From contig CM067322.1 in assembly GCA_034231615.1 (NCBI GenBank), positions 104,297,767 through 104,361,766 on the forward strand: a stretch of DNA of 64,000 bases. Direction: 5' to 3'. Positions 1 to 10,254 of this stretch are shown one piece after another. The translations under genes and the position numbers were made by a program. Positions within the stretch are counted from its first letter, which is position 1. Each line of letters starts with the position of its first letter. The notes under the pieces are model-generated. The model was not told the origin of the DNA and did no database searches. It worked only from the letters and a program-made list of their open reading frames with translations. This DNA is from Meghimatium bilineatum. Taxonomy: Eukaryota > Mollusca > Gastropoda > Stylommatophora > Philomycidae.

Positions 1-238
1 CAGGAATAACAGTCTGGTTTTTTCATGATTTGCATATGGTCACAGAGTCGGTCTGTGAATGTCCTCCCAGTCTCACCATGTACTTCATTTGTCAACAATG
101 TCCTCCCAGCCTCACCTATGTACTGCATTTGCCGTTTGAATATGACTCTGGGTGAGGTTGGACAGTGTGCACAGAACCAGGAGACTTACAGTGTGGCAGC
201 AAGGGCAACGTTCTACAAAGGATTAAAGAGATATATTT

Positions 239-275
239 TATTAACAGACTTACCTTCCCACAAGATCATTGACTT
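239..275 (+). pseudogene. Decayed partial copy of an LRR exon start
   Basis: This stretch repeats, imperfectly, the acceptor and first third of the real LRR exon about 60 bases downstream. Both carry ATTAACAG followed by a run that reads DLPSHKIID here and DLSSNKIQA in the real exon. The copy continues only for about 30 bases and then diverges, so it is not a full LRR. It looks like a local tandem duplication across an intron-exon junction. Confidence 0.4.
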
Positions 276-301
276 AACACAATGTTTTCTGATATTAACA
301 G

Positions 302-370
302 AGACTTATCTTCCAATAAGATCCAAGCTATTCCTGGGGGATCCTTCCATAAAATAAAAACGCACATTTT
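302..370 (+). CDS. LGR1-like glycoprotein hormone receptor, LRR exon (a)
   Basis: A 69-base exon between acceptor ATTAACAG and donor GTAAGT. It enters and leaves in phase 2, so a Leu codon is split at each junction, the usual layout of LRR exons in LGR genes. It reads DLSSNKIQAIPGGSFHK followed by IKTHIL, one 23-residue leucine-rich repeat of the extracellular hormone-binding domain. By order it corresponds to the repeat before LWLNKNGIQEI in the human FSH receptor. Earlier LRR exons and the signal peptide lie upstream of the window. The next exon is at 998. Confidence 0.8.
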
Positions 371-389
371 GTAAGTATTCTCCTGAATG

Positions 390-500
390 TTGTTATAAAA
401 TGATATCAGAAACTATGCTTCCAGTTGTCATAAAATGATTTCAGAAACTAATCTTCCAGTTGTCATAAAATGATATCAGAAACTATGCTTCCAGTTGTTA
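390..500 (+). repeat. Short tandem repeat, about 47 bp, 2-3 copies
   Basis: Three near-identical stretches carry ATAAAATGATATCAGAAACT and TTCCAGTTGT, just downstream of LRR exon (a). Confidence 0.7.
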
Positions 501-806
501 TTACCAAACTGTTATTAACTTCCCGTGTATACCTCAAGTCTATTCCTCGCTGACAGGCACAGAGATGGACCTCAATTTACCATTTGTTTACTGAAATACA
601 CTATTTTTGCTTTCTCTGTACATATGTTTTTTTTGGCTATAAGGTCATGGTGAAATCCTACATTATAATATGTCTTACTGTTCAAAGTAGTAATTGATAT
701 CTTACATTATAATCTGCCAGTTAAATAATTAATGAATAAACCCGACTTTAATCTGAGACTTACTGAGAAATGACAGAATATATTTCACATTAGATTATTA
801 TCTACA

Positions 807-945
807 GGCTGACCATATCCCTTGAGACATTCTCTTGTCTACATGCTGACCATATCCCTTGAGACATTCTCTTGTCTACACGCTGACCATGCCACTGAGA
901 TATTCTCTTTCCTACACGCTGACCATACCACTGAGACATTCTCGT
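807..945 (+). repeat. Tandem repeat with GCTGACCAT core, about 4 copies
   Basis: The core GCTGACCATATCCCTTGAGA followed by CATTCTCTTGTCTACA recurs four times with decay, ending about 50 bases before LRR exon (b). Confidence 0.75.
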
Positions 946-997
946 TATGTTTTCTGTCTTTATATTATAATGCAATTGTATATTTGAAATCTTCTAG

Positions 998-1066
998 ACG
1001 TTTAGAAAACAATTTGCTGACAAGAATAGAGAACCATGCCTACTCAGGAGCTTTAATTCAGAGGCT
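998..1066 (+). CDS. LGR1-like glycoprotein hormone receptor, LRR exon (b)
   Basis: A 69-base, phase 2 exon with acceptor TTCTAG and donor GTGAGT. It reads LENNLLTRIENHAYSG then ALIQRL and aligns in spacing with the human FSH receptor repeat LWLNKNGIQEIHNCAFNG. The LRR consensus positions (L, N, I, A) are in place. The end of this exon and its donor seem to be echoed in short repeats at about 1208-1295. Confidence 0.8.
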
Positions 1067-1094
1067 GTGAGTATATTATTTCAGATTTATCTTC

Positions 1095-1300
1095 ATACTT
1101 ACTTTCACATTGAGTTACTTGCACATTCACTTACTTTCACATTGAGTTACTTGCACATTCACTTACTTTCATATTGAGTTAATTGCACATTCACTAACTT
1201 TCACATTCAGTTCTCGAGGCTGTGAGTACACATACTTACTTTCACATTCAGTTCTCGAGGCCGTGAGTACACATACTTACTTTCACATTCAGTTCTCGAT
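1095..1300 (+). repeat. Compound tandem repeat with echoes of the exon (b) donor
   Basis: About five units contain CTTACTTTCACATT. The last two or three also contain GAGGCTGTGAGTA or GAGGCCGTGAGTA, which is the end of LRR exon (b) plus its splice donor (AGAGGCTGTGAGTA at 1061-1073). Confidence 0.65.
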
Positions 1301-1309
1301 GTAATACAC

Positions 1310-2020
1310 CATAAAGTTCTACCTTATTGCGAAAAGCTAAAGAAAATTTAGGCAATTTCTTTTCTCCTAATTATTTCCCGTGTCTATAATTACCGATCAG
1401 TGGATGGGGGGCGGGGTGTCCAGATATTTTATTTAGGAGAGTTGTATGGGTAGGCCTATCAGTGGATAGCACGCACAGGAGGGCGGAGCATCTGTGTGTT
1501 TGGCGCGCAGATCTTCGATCCAGCAGCAGTCCCTGCAACTGTTACATACTTCTACATCTCTTACAAGCGTACGATAAGGTAGCCATTTTGTATCCAGAAA
1601 TAAGCCGGCTGTAAGTGACGTCACAACATTTCGGATCAGCGCAGATTTTTATAAAAACAAGGTAAATCATTTATTTTGTATCTTCATTGTTCATTCTCAC
1701 ACTCCCCACTGGATGTATCTTGTAGCAGAACAATAGTCCTACTAAACTTCCAGCAGAATGTAATCCATAGAACAAATACGTTATGTCGCCGTTTCATTTC
1801 CGCCAATGGCCCGATACATCCGACTTCGGCAAACATTTACTTCATATTCACCCCCTCCCCACTCTCTCACAGTTCTATGTTAATTGTTGCCTTTCCGCTT
1901 CATGAATAATACGCCCCTTCCCACACCCCCTCCCGTTCTTGTCTTTTAAACGCTTTTAATTATTCAGATGAACTCTCATTATTGCGACGGCCAATAATTA
2001 CCAGCATCGAATCACTGACA
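1310..2020 (+). other. Intron stretch with a CRE palindrome and TATA-like run
   Basis: No gene or array was seen in these 700 bases. There is a perfect TGACGTCA at 1616-1623 and TATAAAAA at 1650-1657 about 30 bases further on, then a C/T-rich stretch to 1960. This could be an internal promoter or part of an unknown transposon; neither is shown. Confidence 0.3.
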
Positions 2021-2026
2021 ATCCTA

Positions 2027-2210
2027 TACTGTGATTTAATCCTACACTGTGATTTAATCCTACACTGTGATTTAATCCTATACTGTGATTTAATCCTACA
2101 CTGTGATTTAATCCTACACTGTGATTTAATCCTATACTGTGATTTAATCCTACACTGTGATTTAATCCTACACTGTGATTTAATCCTACACTGTGATTAA
2201 ATCCTATACC
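2027..2210 (+). repeat. 18-bp minisatellite, about 10 copies
   Basis: The unit is ATCCTACACTGTGATTTA, with ATCCTATAC variants interspersed. Because 18 is a multiple of 3 it leaves a long spurious open frame. Confidence 0.95.
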
Positions 2211-2239
2211 GTAATTAAAAATGGGTTATATTGTTCTAG

Positions 2240-2510
2240 ACAGTGCCAAAACAAGGTTTTCATTATAGACATACCAAGAACAGGATTATGTAGTTTTAGA
2301 CGTGCCAAGAACAGGATTATGTTATTCTAGACATGCCAAGAACAGGATTATGTTATTCTAGACATGCCAAGAACAGGATTATGTTGTTTTAGACGTGCCA
2401 AGAACAGGATTATGTTGTTTTAGACGTGCCAAGAACAGGATTATGTTGTTTTAGACATGCCAAGAACGGGATTATGTTATTCTAGACATGTCGAGACAAG
2501 GTTTATGCTG
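2240..2510 (+). repeat. About 33-bp minisatellite, about 8 copies
   Basis: Units share GCCAAGAACAGGATTATGTT followed by RTTYTAGAC; the outer copies are more decayed. Confidence 0.9.
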
Positions 2511-2621
2511 TTCCAAAGAGCTATCATATTCTAGGGAAGGGAAATCCATATTTAATATTTACATAAATCATGTATTTTTTCTGTAACTTACAGCTAAAAC
2601 ATGTTTATCTAGGCCATGTTT

Positions 2622-2690
2622 TAGAGAAATATGTTTTAGAGAAATATGTTTTAGAGAAATATGTTTTAGAGAAATATGTTTTAGCGGTAA
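2622..2690 (+). repeat. 15-bp minisatellite, 4-5 copies
   Basis: The unit is GTTTTAGAGAAATAT. It lies directly before the 49-bp array. Confidence 0.9.
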
Positions 2691-2699
2691 TTTACAGAA

Positions 2700-4695
2700 A
2701 TAATACATGGCTGAGAGAAACATGTTTTCCCGGTAAGTTACATAAATGTATTATTTCTGTAATATAAAACATGTTTTCCCTGTAAGTTACATAAATGTAT
2801 TATTTCTGTAATATAAAACATGTTTTCCCTGTAAGTTACATAAATGTATTATTTCTGTAATATAAAACATGTTTTCCCTGTAAGTTACATAAATGTATTA
2901 TTTCTGTAATATAAAACATGTTTTCCCTGTAAGTTACATAAATGTATTATTTCTGTAATATAAAACATGTTTTCCCTGTAAGTTACATAAATGTATTATT
3001 TCTGTAATATAAAACATGTTTTCCCTGTAAGTTACATAAATGTATTATTTCTGTAATATAAAACATGTTTTCTGTAATATAAAACATGTTTTCCCGGTAA
3101 GTTACATAAATGTATTATTTCTGTAATATAAAACATGTTTTCCCTGTAAGTTACATAAATGTATTATTTCTGTAATATAAAACATGTTTTCCCGGTAAGT
3201 TACATAAATGTATTATTTCTGTAATATAAAACATGTTTTCCCGGTAAGTTACATAAATGTATTATTTCTGTAATATAAAACATGTTTTCCCGGTAAGTTA
3301 CATAAATGTATTATTTCTGTAATATAAAACATGTTTTCCCGGTAAGTTACATAAATGTATTATTTCTGTAATATAAAACATGTTTTCTGTAATATAAAAC
3401 ATGTTTTCCCGGTAAGTTACATAAATGTATTATTTCTGTAATATAAAACATGTTTTCCCTGTAAGTTACATAAATGTATTATTTCTGTAATATAAAACAT
3501 GTTTTCCCGGTAAGTTACATAAATGTATTATTTCTGTAATATAAAACATGTTTTCCCGGTAAGTTACATAAATGTATTATTTCTGTAATATAAAACATGT
3601 TTTCCCGGTAAGTTACATAAATGTATTATTTCTGTAATATAAAACATGTTTTCCCGGTAAGTTACATAAATGTATTATTTCTGTAATATAAAACATGTTT
3701 TCCCGGTAAGTTACATAAATGTATTATTTCTGTAATATAAAACATGTTTTCCCTGTAAGTTACATAAATGTATTATTTCTGTAATATAAAACATGTTTTC
3801 CCTGTAAGTTACATAAATGTATTATTTCTGTAATATAAAACATGTTTTCCCGGTAAGTTACATAAATGTATTATTTCTGTAATATAAAACATGTTTTCCC
3901 GGTAAGTTACATAAATGTATTATTTCTGTAATATAAAACATGTTTTCTGTAATATAAAACATGTTTTCCCGGTAAGTTACATAAATGTATTATTTCTGTA
4001 ATATAAAACATGTTTTCCCTGTAAGTTACATAAATGTATTATTTCTGTAATATAAAACATGTTTTCCCGGTAAGTTACATAAATGTATTATTTCTGTAAT
4101 ATAAAACATGTTTTCCCGGTAAGTTACATAAATGTATTATTTCTGTAATATAAAACATGTTTTCCCGGTAAGTTACATAAATGTATTATTTCTGTAATAT
4201 AAAACATGTTTTCCCGGTAAGTTACATAAATGTATTATTTCTGTAATATAAAACATGTTTTCCCGGTAAGTTACATAAATGTATTATTTCTGTAATATAA
4301 AACATGTTTTCCCTGTAAGTTACATAAATGTATTATTTCTGTAATATAAAACATGTTTTCCCTGTAAGTTACATAAATGTATTATTTCTGTAATATAAAA
4401 CATGTTTTCCCGGTAAGTTACATAAATGTATTATTTCTGTAATATAAAACATGTTTTCCCGGTAAGTTACATAAATGTATTATTTCTGTAATATAAAACA
4501 TGTTTTCCCGGTAAGTTACATAAATGTATTATTTCTGTAATATAAAACATGTTTTCCCGGTAAGTTACATAAATGTATTATTTCTGTAATATAAAACATG
4601 TTTTCCCTGTAAGTTACATAAATGTATTATTTCTGTAATATAAAACATGTTTTCCCTGTAAGTTACATAAATGTATTATTTCTGTAATAAAAACA
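2700..4695 (+). repeat. 49-bp minisatellite, about 39 copies, with higher-order structure
   Basis: Each unit contains CCYGTAAGTTACATAAATG and ends in AATATAAAACATG. Two unit types differ by CCT/CCG just before GTAAGT. Three short 21-base units begin at about 3066, 3381 and 3941. The 11 units between the last two occur in the same CCG/CCT order after 3941, so a 560-base block has been duplicated. Every unit holds a consensus splice-donor hexamer in the sense direction of the receptor gene. Confidence 0.97.
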
Positions 4696-4743
4696 TGTTT
4701 TCTGTAATATCTGACATTCATGGTGTGCCTTTATCTTCTTCAG

Positions 4744-4818
4744 GATATGTAAAAACAACTTCCGACTGGATTATATTGGAGACCTGGCATTCAGTAAAAT
4801 TGAAGAGCTACAGTTTTT
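4744..4818 (+). CDS. LGR1-like glycoprotein hormone receptor, LRR exon (c)
   Basis: A 75-base, phase 2 exon with acceptor CTTCTTCAG and donor GTGAGT. It reads CKNNFRLDYIGDLAFSKIEE then LQFL and matches in length and pattern the penultimate LRR of vertebrate glycoprotein hormone receptors (FSHR segment NLSDNNNLEELPNDVF). The preceding intron holds the 2 kb 49-bp minisatellite, which ends about 50 bases before this exon. The following intron carries a LINE and several minisatellites. Confidence 0.8.
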
Positions 4819-5690
4819 GTGAGTTAGCTGTCATTGTGTCAGTCAAACAAACAATTGTTCTGTTAGAGTCGAAACTGCTACTTGTATTCCTACATTGCTC
4901 TGTAGTTTAAACTACTCTGTTCAGTGGCGAGGCGTCCATAAAAACGTTGTATTTCTTACAAATTGTAATTTAATAATATTCCTTACATGGTAACAAAATA
5001 TAGTATACAATAATTCTATCAGTCTGCAGTAATTTTAAAAGCATATAAATCTTGTCCATATTAATATTTGAGTAATAACTCAAAACACGCGGAAAAATAA
5101 CATGAAAGGGGGCGTTTCTTTCAATGACATTAATGGAATTTTGCAAACATATTCTTGGGCCGCTTATAACTTGCAAATAATACAAATGAGTTTCAGGCTC
5201 CACAGCAACAAAACTGTCACGCTCAATTATGCAAGCGTTATGATAAATTGTCACACGTTCCTAAACTAGGGGAATGCTAGTTTTAATTTGAAAGACTTTA
5301 ACAGATAAATTCGGACAACTTATCAATTAAATCATAATATTTGACATTAGCATAAATGTGGTGCATGGTCAGACGGGTTAGATGGTGGTTAGATATGTGG
5401 TGCGTGGTCAGATGGTTAGATTGCTTTATATCTCCGAAATAAAAGTTCCAGCTTTGGACTCCAATAATGAGTAGTTTTTAGACAGTATAATGAATGTATG
5501 TAACTTGGGTGCATTGTAAGTAAAATTAGCACAATATAATAAAGAAAAAGACGTATAGACTATATATAAATATTTATGGAGCTAGATATCCATGGATAAG
5601 GTGAAGTGTTCAGCTCCTTATACTTGCTTGCTCCTCTCGCTATTGTATTGTACATTGGTGTTCAAATCTATTCTTGCTTACAGATCTGAC
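4819..5690 (+). other. Receptor intron without recognisable features
   Basis: AT-rich intron sequence with no exon, array or transposon protein visible. There is only a weak two-copy repeat near 5355-5415 around GTGGTGCRTGGTCAGA. Confidence 0.4.
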
Positions 5691-5691
5691 A

Positions 5692-5850
5692 AGACATCGT
5701 CTCACTATTGTCTCTGTTATAGCGTCTCGCTACTGTCTCTGTTATAGCGTCTCGCTACTGTCTCTGTTATAGCGTCTCGATACTGTCTCTGTTATAGCGT
5801 CTCGCTACTGTCTCTGTTATAGCGTCTCGCTACTATCTCTGGTATAGTCT
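5692..5850 (+). repeat. 25-bp minisatellite, about 6 copies
   Basis: Units carry CGTCTCGCTACTGTCTCTGT followed by TATAG. The array ends about 10 bases before the LINE that begins at about 5862, so the LINE may have landed at its edge. Confidence 0.9.
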
Positions 5851-5861
5851 CAATTGTTCTG

Positions 5862-7770
5862 CTACCACAAAAAAAACGTCTTTCCAATGACTTTTACTCC
5901 ATTGTTTATATTCATGAACGACATTGACCAAATACTCTCGTGTAAAGTAAATGCTGCAATGTATGCCGACGATCTGGCGATATGGTGCAGTGAAGAGAGC
6001 CTAAGCCCAACCAAAATAAGGTTACAGGAAACTATGGACAATTTGGCCAAGTGGACAGACCAATGGGCCATGTCTATCAATGCCCACAACACTACCTATA
6101 CCCTCTTCAGCATGTCCACCAAACCACAGAAAATCCTACTAATTATAAAAGGTCAAACATTGTCTAAGATGAACCAACATACATTTGATTCACTTTTGAT
6201 CCAAGACTTACATGAAGACAGCACATAGACAAGTGCCAAACAAAAGGTAAAATGAGGACACCACTCCTTAAAAAATTGGCTGGAACAGATTGGGGTGCAA
6301 ATGAGAAAATACTAAATAGAGCATACACAGGTTACGTAAGACCAGCCTTGGAATATGGAATGTCAGCATGGGGGACTGCAGCCAAGAGTAACACTCAAAA
6401 TATCTCAAAGATACAAAACCACAATCTTAGAATTATAACAGGAGGTACGAATACTACCCCAATCACAGAAATGGAAACATGCACAGGTTTGCCATCAATG
6501 GAAGAAAGAAGAAATGAAAAAATCCTCACACAGTATGCAAAGTTCAAATGTTTGGAGAGTCATCAAATGAACCAAAGACTAAGCAGACCTACAAAAGAGC
6601 GACTCAAAAGAGGTAGCTTTCTACACTCCGCTAAACGGCTCCAGAAATCACTCACAGATACAGACTTACAAAACTTAAAACCACTAAACATCTTTACCAC
6701 ATACCCAACCTGGGACAGGAAAAACTTCCCAAGAATTATGGACAATATACCAAGCATTATTTCAAAAACAGAAACTACTATACAAGTACTAAAGGAGACA
6801 ACTAAGAATCACATACAGAAAGCATACCCAAAGGATATATGGACACATGTATATACAGATGGATCAGCGAAAGAGGCAGTATTAGATGGAGGATCAGGAA
6901 TATATATAGTAACACCAGATGGAAAAGAAATAGAGAAATCCATACCCACAGGCAAACAATCCACAAATTTCAAAGCAGAAATGGAAGCCATAATAGAGGC
7001 AGCCAAAATGCTCATGAATTGCTTGCCGAGTCACAACAGACATGTAGTATTTCTAACGGATACAAAGTCAGTATTGCAGGCATTAAAAGATCCAAAGAAC
7101 ACGAGCATGAATGAACTTACGGCCTGCTTACTACACCTCAGCAGTACTACCAAAGAAACAGTACTGCAGTGGATCCCTGGTCACTGTGACATACCTGGAA
7201 ATGAAAAAGCTGATCTCCTGGCAAGGAAAGGGGGATCACTGGAACAAATAGAAAATGATAATAAGTGCCATGAGTGTAAGACCATGTTAAAAGCAGAATA
7301 TAAGAATAAGTGGAGCAGATGCACCCAACTGCAGAACTAAATGCCCCCTACCATTGAATGTCACACAAGGAACAAACCATCAACTTCAGACTACGAACTG
7401 GCCACAGCAGACTGAGAAGTCACATGTTTTGAAAGCTGAAGATTGGTGAGACAGACCTCTGCAACTGTGGACTGAGCCCAGAGACTGCAGAACACATTCT
7501 TCATGCCTGTCAACTCTACCAAGAAGAGAGGGAGAAAATATGGCCTACTGAGACGGCACTGCTTCCAGACTTGAGGGGTTCTATGGATGACCTGAAGCGA
7601 ATCACACAATTCATTGAAGATATTGGTGCTGTAACCTGATATCTGACTGAAGCTATTGGTGCTGTAACCTGATATCTGACTGAAGCTATTGGTGCTGTAA
7701 CCTGATATCTGACTGAAGCTATTGGTGCTGTAACCTGATATCTGACTGAAGAACGATGAAGAAGAAGAAG
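5862..7770 (+). mobile_element. RNase H LINE, family 1, 5'-truncated copy A
   Basis: The copy starts inside the reverse transcriptase, just before motif C (MYADDLAIWCSEE), so the endonuclease and most of the RT are absent. A frame break lies near 6230-6250. A 362-residue frame at 6252-7340 then holds the RT thumb region and an RNase H domain with catalytic residues in VYTDGSA, AEMEAI, FLTDTKSV and GNEKADLLA. Beyond another break comes a Cys/His cluster (CNCGLSPETAEHILHAC). The 3' end is a 33-bp unit repeated four times (7620-7752), then GAAGAACGATGAAG and a short (AAG)n run. It is nearly identical in protein to the copy at 44270-48460. Confidence 0.9.
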
Positions 7771-7774
7771 AAGA

Positions 7775-8215
7775 GTATTTCTTGTAACTAGTGTCTTATA
7801 TAAAATAATATTTAGAACATTTGTATCCTATTTAACGCAATTAATATTGCTATCATGGCTTTAGTCCAAGCCTCATACACAAGAATATTATTATAACTTC
7901 ATTCCGAGCCTCATGCACAAGAATAGTATCTTCAATCCAAGCCTCAAAGACAAGATTGTTATCATGACTTCAATTCAAGCCTTATATAAAAACAACATAA
8001 ATGTTATCCTTGTCCAATATTCAAACAAAATGAAAGTTCTATCTCAGAAAGACAAAGCAGCGTTGATATTACGAACTCACAATAGCAATCACATCTTTTG
8101 ACAGAAGGTTGTCACTGAATCATATCGTACTGTAAGTGGCTAATTCAAATCCTTCTCTATGTCAATCTTGATGAATCAAAACCTTCTCTAAGTGTATGGG
8201 ACTGATTCACATCTT
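7775..8215 (+). other. Receptor intron without recognisable features
   Basis: Sequence after the LINE tail. Weak repetition of AGCCTCATRCACAAGAATA is visible at 7868-7930 but no gene or element. Confidence 0.4.
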
Positions 8216-8340
8216 TCCGATGTAGTTGTGGCTGATTCACATCTTTCCGAGGTAGATGTGGCTGAATCACATCTTTCCGAGGTAGATGTGGCTGAATCAC
8301 ATCTTTCTTAGGTAGAAGTGGCTGAATCATATTTTTCTAG
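8215..8340 (+). repeat. 30-bp minisatellite, about 4 copies
   Basis: Units contain GTAGATGTGGCTGAATCACA followed by TCTTTCCGAG, with decay at both ends. Confidence 0.85.
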
Positions 8341-8384
8341 ATGTGACTGAATTAATATGTATAGGAGAAAGTCCGGTTTTTTAA

Positions 8385-8535
8385 CGAAAAGTCGCCTAAG
8401 ATGCAGATGGATAGACAACATCAAAGATATTTTAACGAGACACAATCTCAATTCAACTCAATCCTCCCAACTGCTAAGGAATAGAAATCTTCGACTCCCC
8501 ATGACACCTCACAGCATACATGGCTAGAGAAGACA
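8385..8535 (+). mobile_element. Remnant of a LINE reverse-transcriptase C terminus
   Basis: One frame reads RLRCRWIDNIKDILTRHNLN and then LLRNRNLRLP. It resembles the R.RWIDNIKD motif followed by a basic DR..WR segment that ends many APE-type LINE proteins. The piece is about 50 codons with no flanking domain. The family cannot be named. Confidence 0.5.
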
Positions 8536-8659
8536 AGACTGAATATGTGGTTCTTAAAATGTGGTGCAGCGAAATGAAAAGTGTTCCTAAATTTGTTAAA
8601 CATCCACGTATTTATCATTCAAGCTTTTCCTCTCATTTCGTAGTGACTTTGGGATAACG

Positions 8660-9375
8660 TTTGGTGTTGTATGTGGATGATCAGTTGAATTGTATGTGGA
8701 TGCCTGCTTTGATCAGTTTAACTGTATGTGGATGCCTGCTTTGATCAGTTTAACTGTATGTGAATGCCTGCTTTGATCAGTTGAACTGTATTTGGATGCC
8801 TGCTTTGATCAGTCGAACTATATGTGGATGCCTGCTTTAATCAGTTAAACTGTATGTGGATGCCTGCTTTGATCAGTTGAACTGTATTTCGGTGCCTGCT
8901 TTGATCAGTTGAACTGTATGTGGATGCCTGCTTTGATCAGTTTAACTGTATGTGGATGCCTGCTTTGATCAGTTGAACTGTATGTGGATGCCTGCTTTGA
9001 TCAGTTGAACTGTATGTGGATGACTGCTTTGGTCAGTTGAACTGTATGTGGATGCCTGCTGTGATAAATTGAACTGTATGTGGATGCCTGCTTTGATCAG
9101 TTGAACTGTATGTGGATGCCTGCTTTGGTCAGTTGAACTGTATGTGGATGCCTGCTGTGATAAATTGAACTGTATGTGGATGCCTGCTTTGATCAGTTGA
9201 ACTGTATGTGGATGCCTGCTTTGATCAGTTTAACTGTATGTGGATGCCTGCTTTGATCAGTTGAACTGTATGTGGATGCCTGCTTTGATCAGTCGAACTG
9301 TATGTGGATGCCTGCTTTGATCAGTTGAACTGTATGTGGATGCCTGCTTTGATGAGTTGAACTATATGTGGACTG
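8660..9375 (+). repeat. 32-bp minisatellite, about 22 copies
   Basis: Units carry TGTATGTGGATGCCTGCTTT followed by GATCAGTTGAAC, with scattered point variants such as GTGATAAATTGAAC. The array ends about 150 bases before the hinge exon at 9519. Confidence 0.95.
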
Positions 9376-9518
9376 GAATGATGATGATGACAATGTTAGA
9401 CCTATGGTTAGATGCCATCTCCTTTACCTCAGATACCATTGTACGGTCTCATAATTTGTGTAACAACTTGCTGTAGCAAGGGTGTCTGTTATAACCACAT
9501 TTACGTGTGTATCCACAG

Positions 9519-9686
9519 AGACTTGTCTCGAAGCAGTATCTCTCACCTTCCAACAGACGGCCTTGTCAACATCAAAGAATTAGTCTTAGAAGACACCTAC
9601 TCACTCAAACAATTTCCTTCCGTGTTCAAGTTCTCGCATATCACCACAGCTCGTCTAACGTACGAGCACCACTGTTGTGCCTTCAG
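9519..9686 (+). CDS. LGR1-like glycoprotein hormone receptor, last LRR and hinge exon
   Basis: A 168-base exon, acceptor ATCCACAG and donor GTGAGG, phase 2 at both ends. It opens with DLSRSSISHLPTDGL, the last LRR, and ends LTYEHHCCAF. That matches the family signature LTYPSHCCAF, where paired cysteines tie the LRR cap to the hinge. Together with exons (a)-(c) the order is collinear with human FSHR and TSHR with no LRR missing. The HCCAF signature separates this type A receptor from LGR4/5/6 and relaxin-type LGRs. Confidence 0.88.
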
Positions 9687-9994
9687 GTGAGGCTTAACAC
9701 AAGTACTACATTTTAATATTCTGCTAAATGACGAGAGATGAATACACACAAATAATACAGGTCTCGTATATATTAGATCTCCATCAAGTGGGTGTTGAGA
9801 GTATTGAGCTAGCCGACACACTGGCGAGAATTTCAATGTTTATGAAAGCAAGATATTTACGAATAAAACAAGTTAAGAAGTGATATTAAGCACAATATCA
9901 CCAACAGAATACCACCAATAAAATACCACCAATTATATACCACGGAAAAGTACTACCAAAACAATACCACGAACATTCGGTTAAATGTTCACAA

Positions 9995-10190
9995 ACTGAA
10001 GTTCATTCATTCATTTTCCTTTTGCGCTGAAGTTAGCGCATATGGCAGAGGTCAGATATCTACAATTCTGTCTGTTCAAAGCTATTCTGTGCAGTTCTTG
10101 AATAGTATGAATATTGGTTGTTTTACTTTCTCTAAGTATTGTTCTTCTGAGTGTTTCTTTTGGTCTACCCCTGGCTCTTTTGCCTGAAAA
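9995..10190 (-). mobile_element. RTE-like LINE 3' end fragment
   Basis: Read on the minus strand the piece gives KRARGRPKETLRRTILRES, then HRIALNRQNCRYLTSAICAN and a stop soon after. This is the RTE-type C terminus (KRGRP..TWRR, then AQDR..WR.LV..LC). The 3' end is a short ATGA repeat at about 9998-10012, which is typical of RTE tails. The rest of the element is absent. Confidence 0.7.
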
Positions 10191-10252
10191 TTGTTGAGAG
10201 TTGGTTACCGGGTATATAGAATTAGTTCTATAGAAGATTGTTGAGAGTTGGT
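10189..10252 (+). repeat. Two direct copies of a 20-bp stretch beside the LINE end
   Basis: ATTGTTGAGAGTTGGTTACC occurs at 10189-10208 and again at 10232-10251. The second copy abuts the 3' end of the LINE at 10255, so the repeat may record a target-site event, although it lies on one side only. Confidence 0.6.
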
Positions 10253-10254
10253 TA

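Noticed and set aside
5640-5720. Possible extra LRR exon after acceptor TTGCTTACAG
   Set aside because: The downstream reading lacks the LRR pattern and donor, and the known exons are already collinear with FSHR without a gap.
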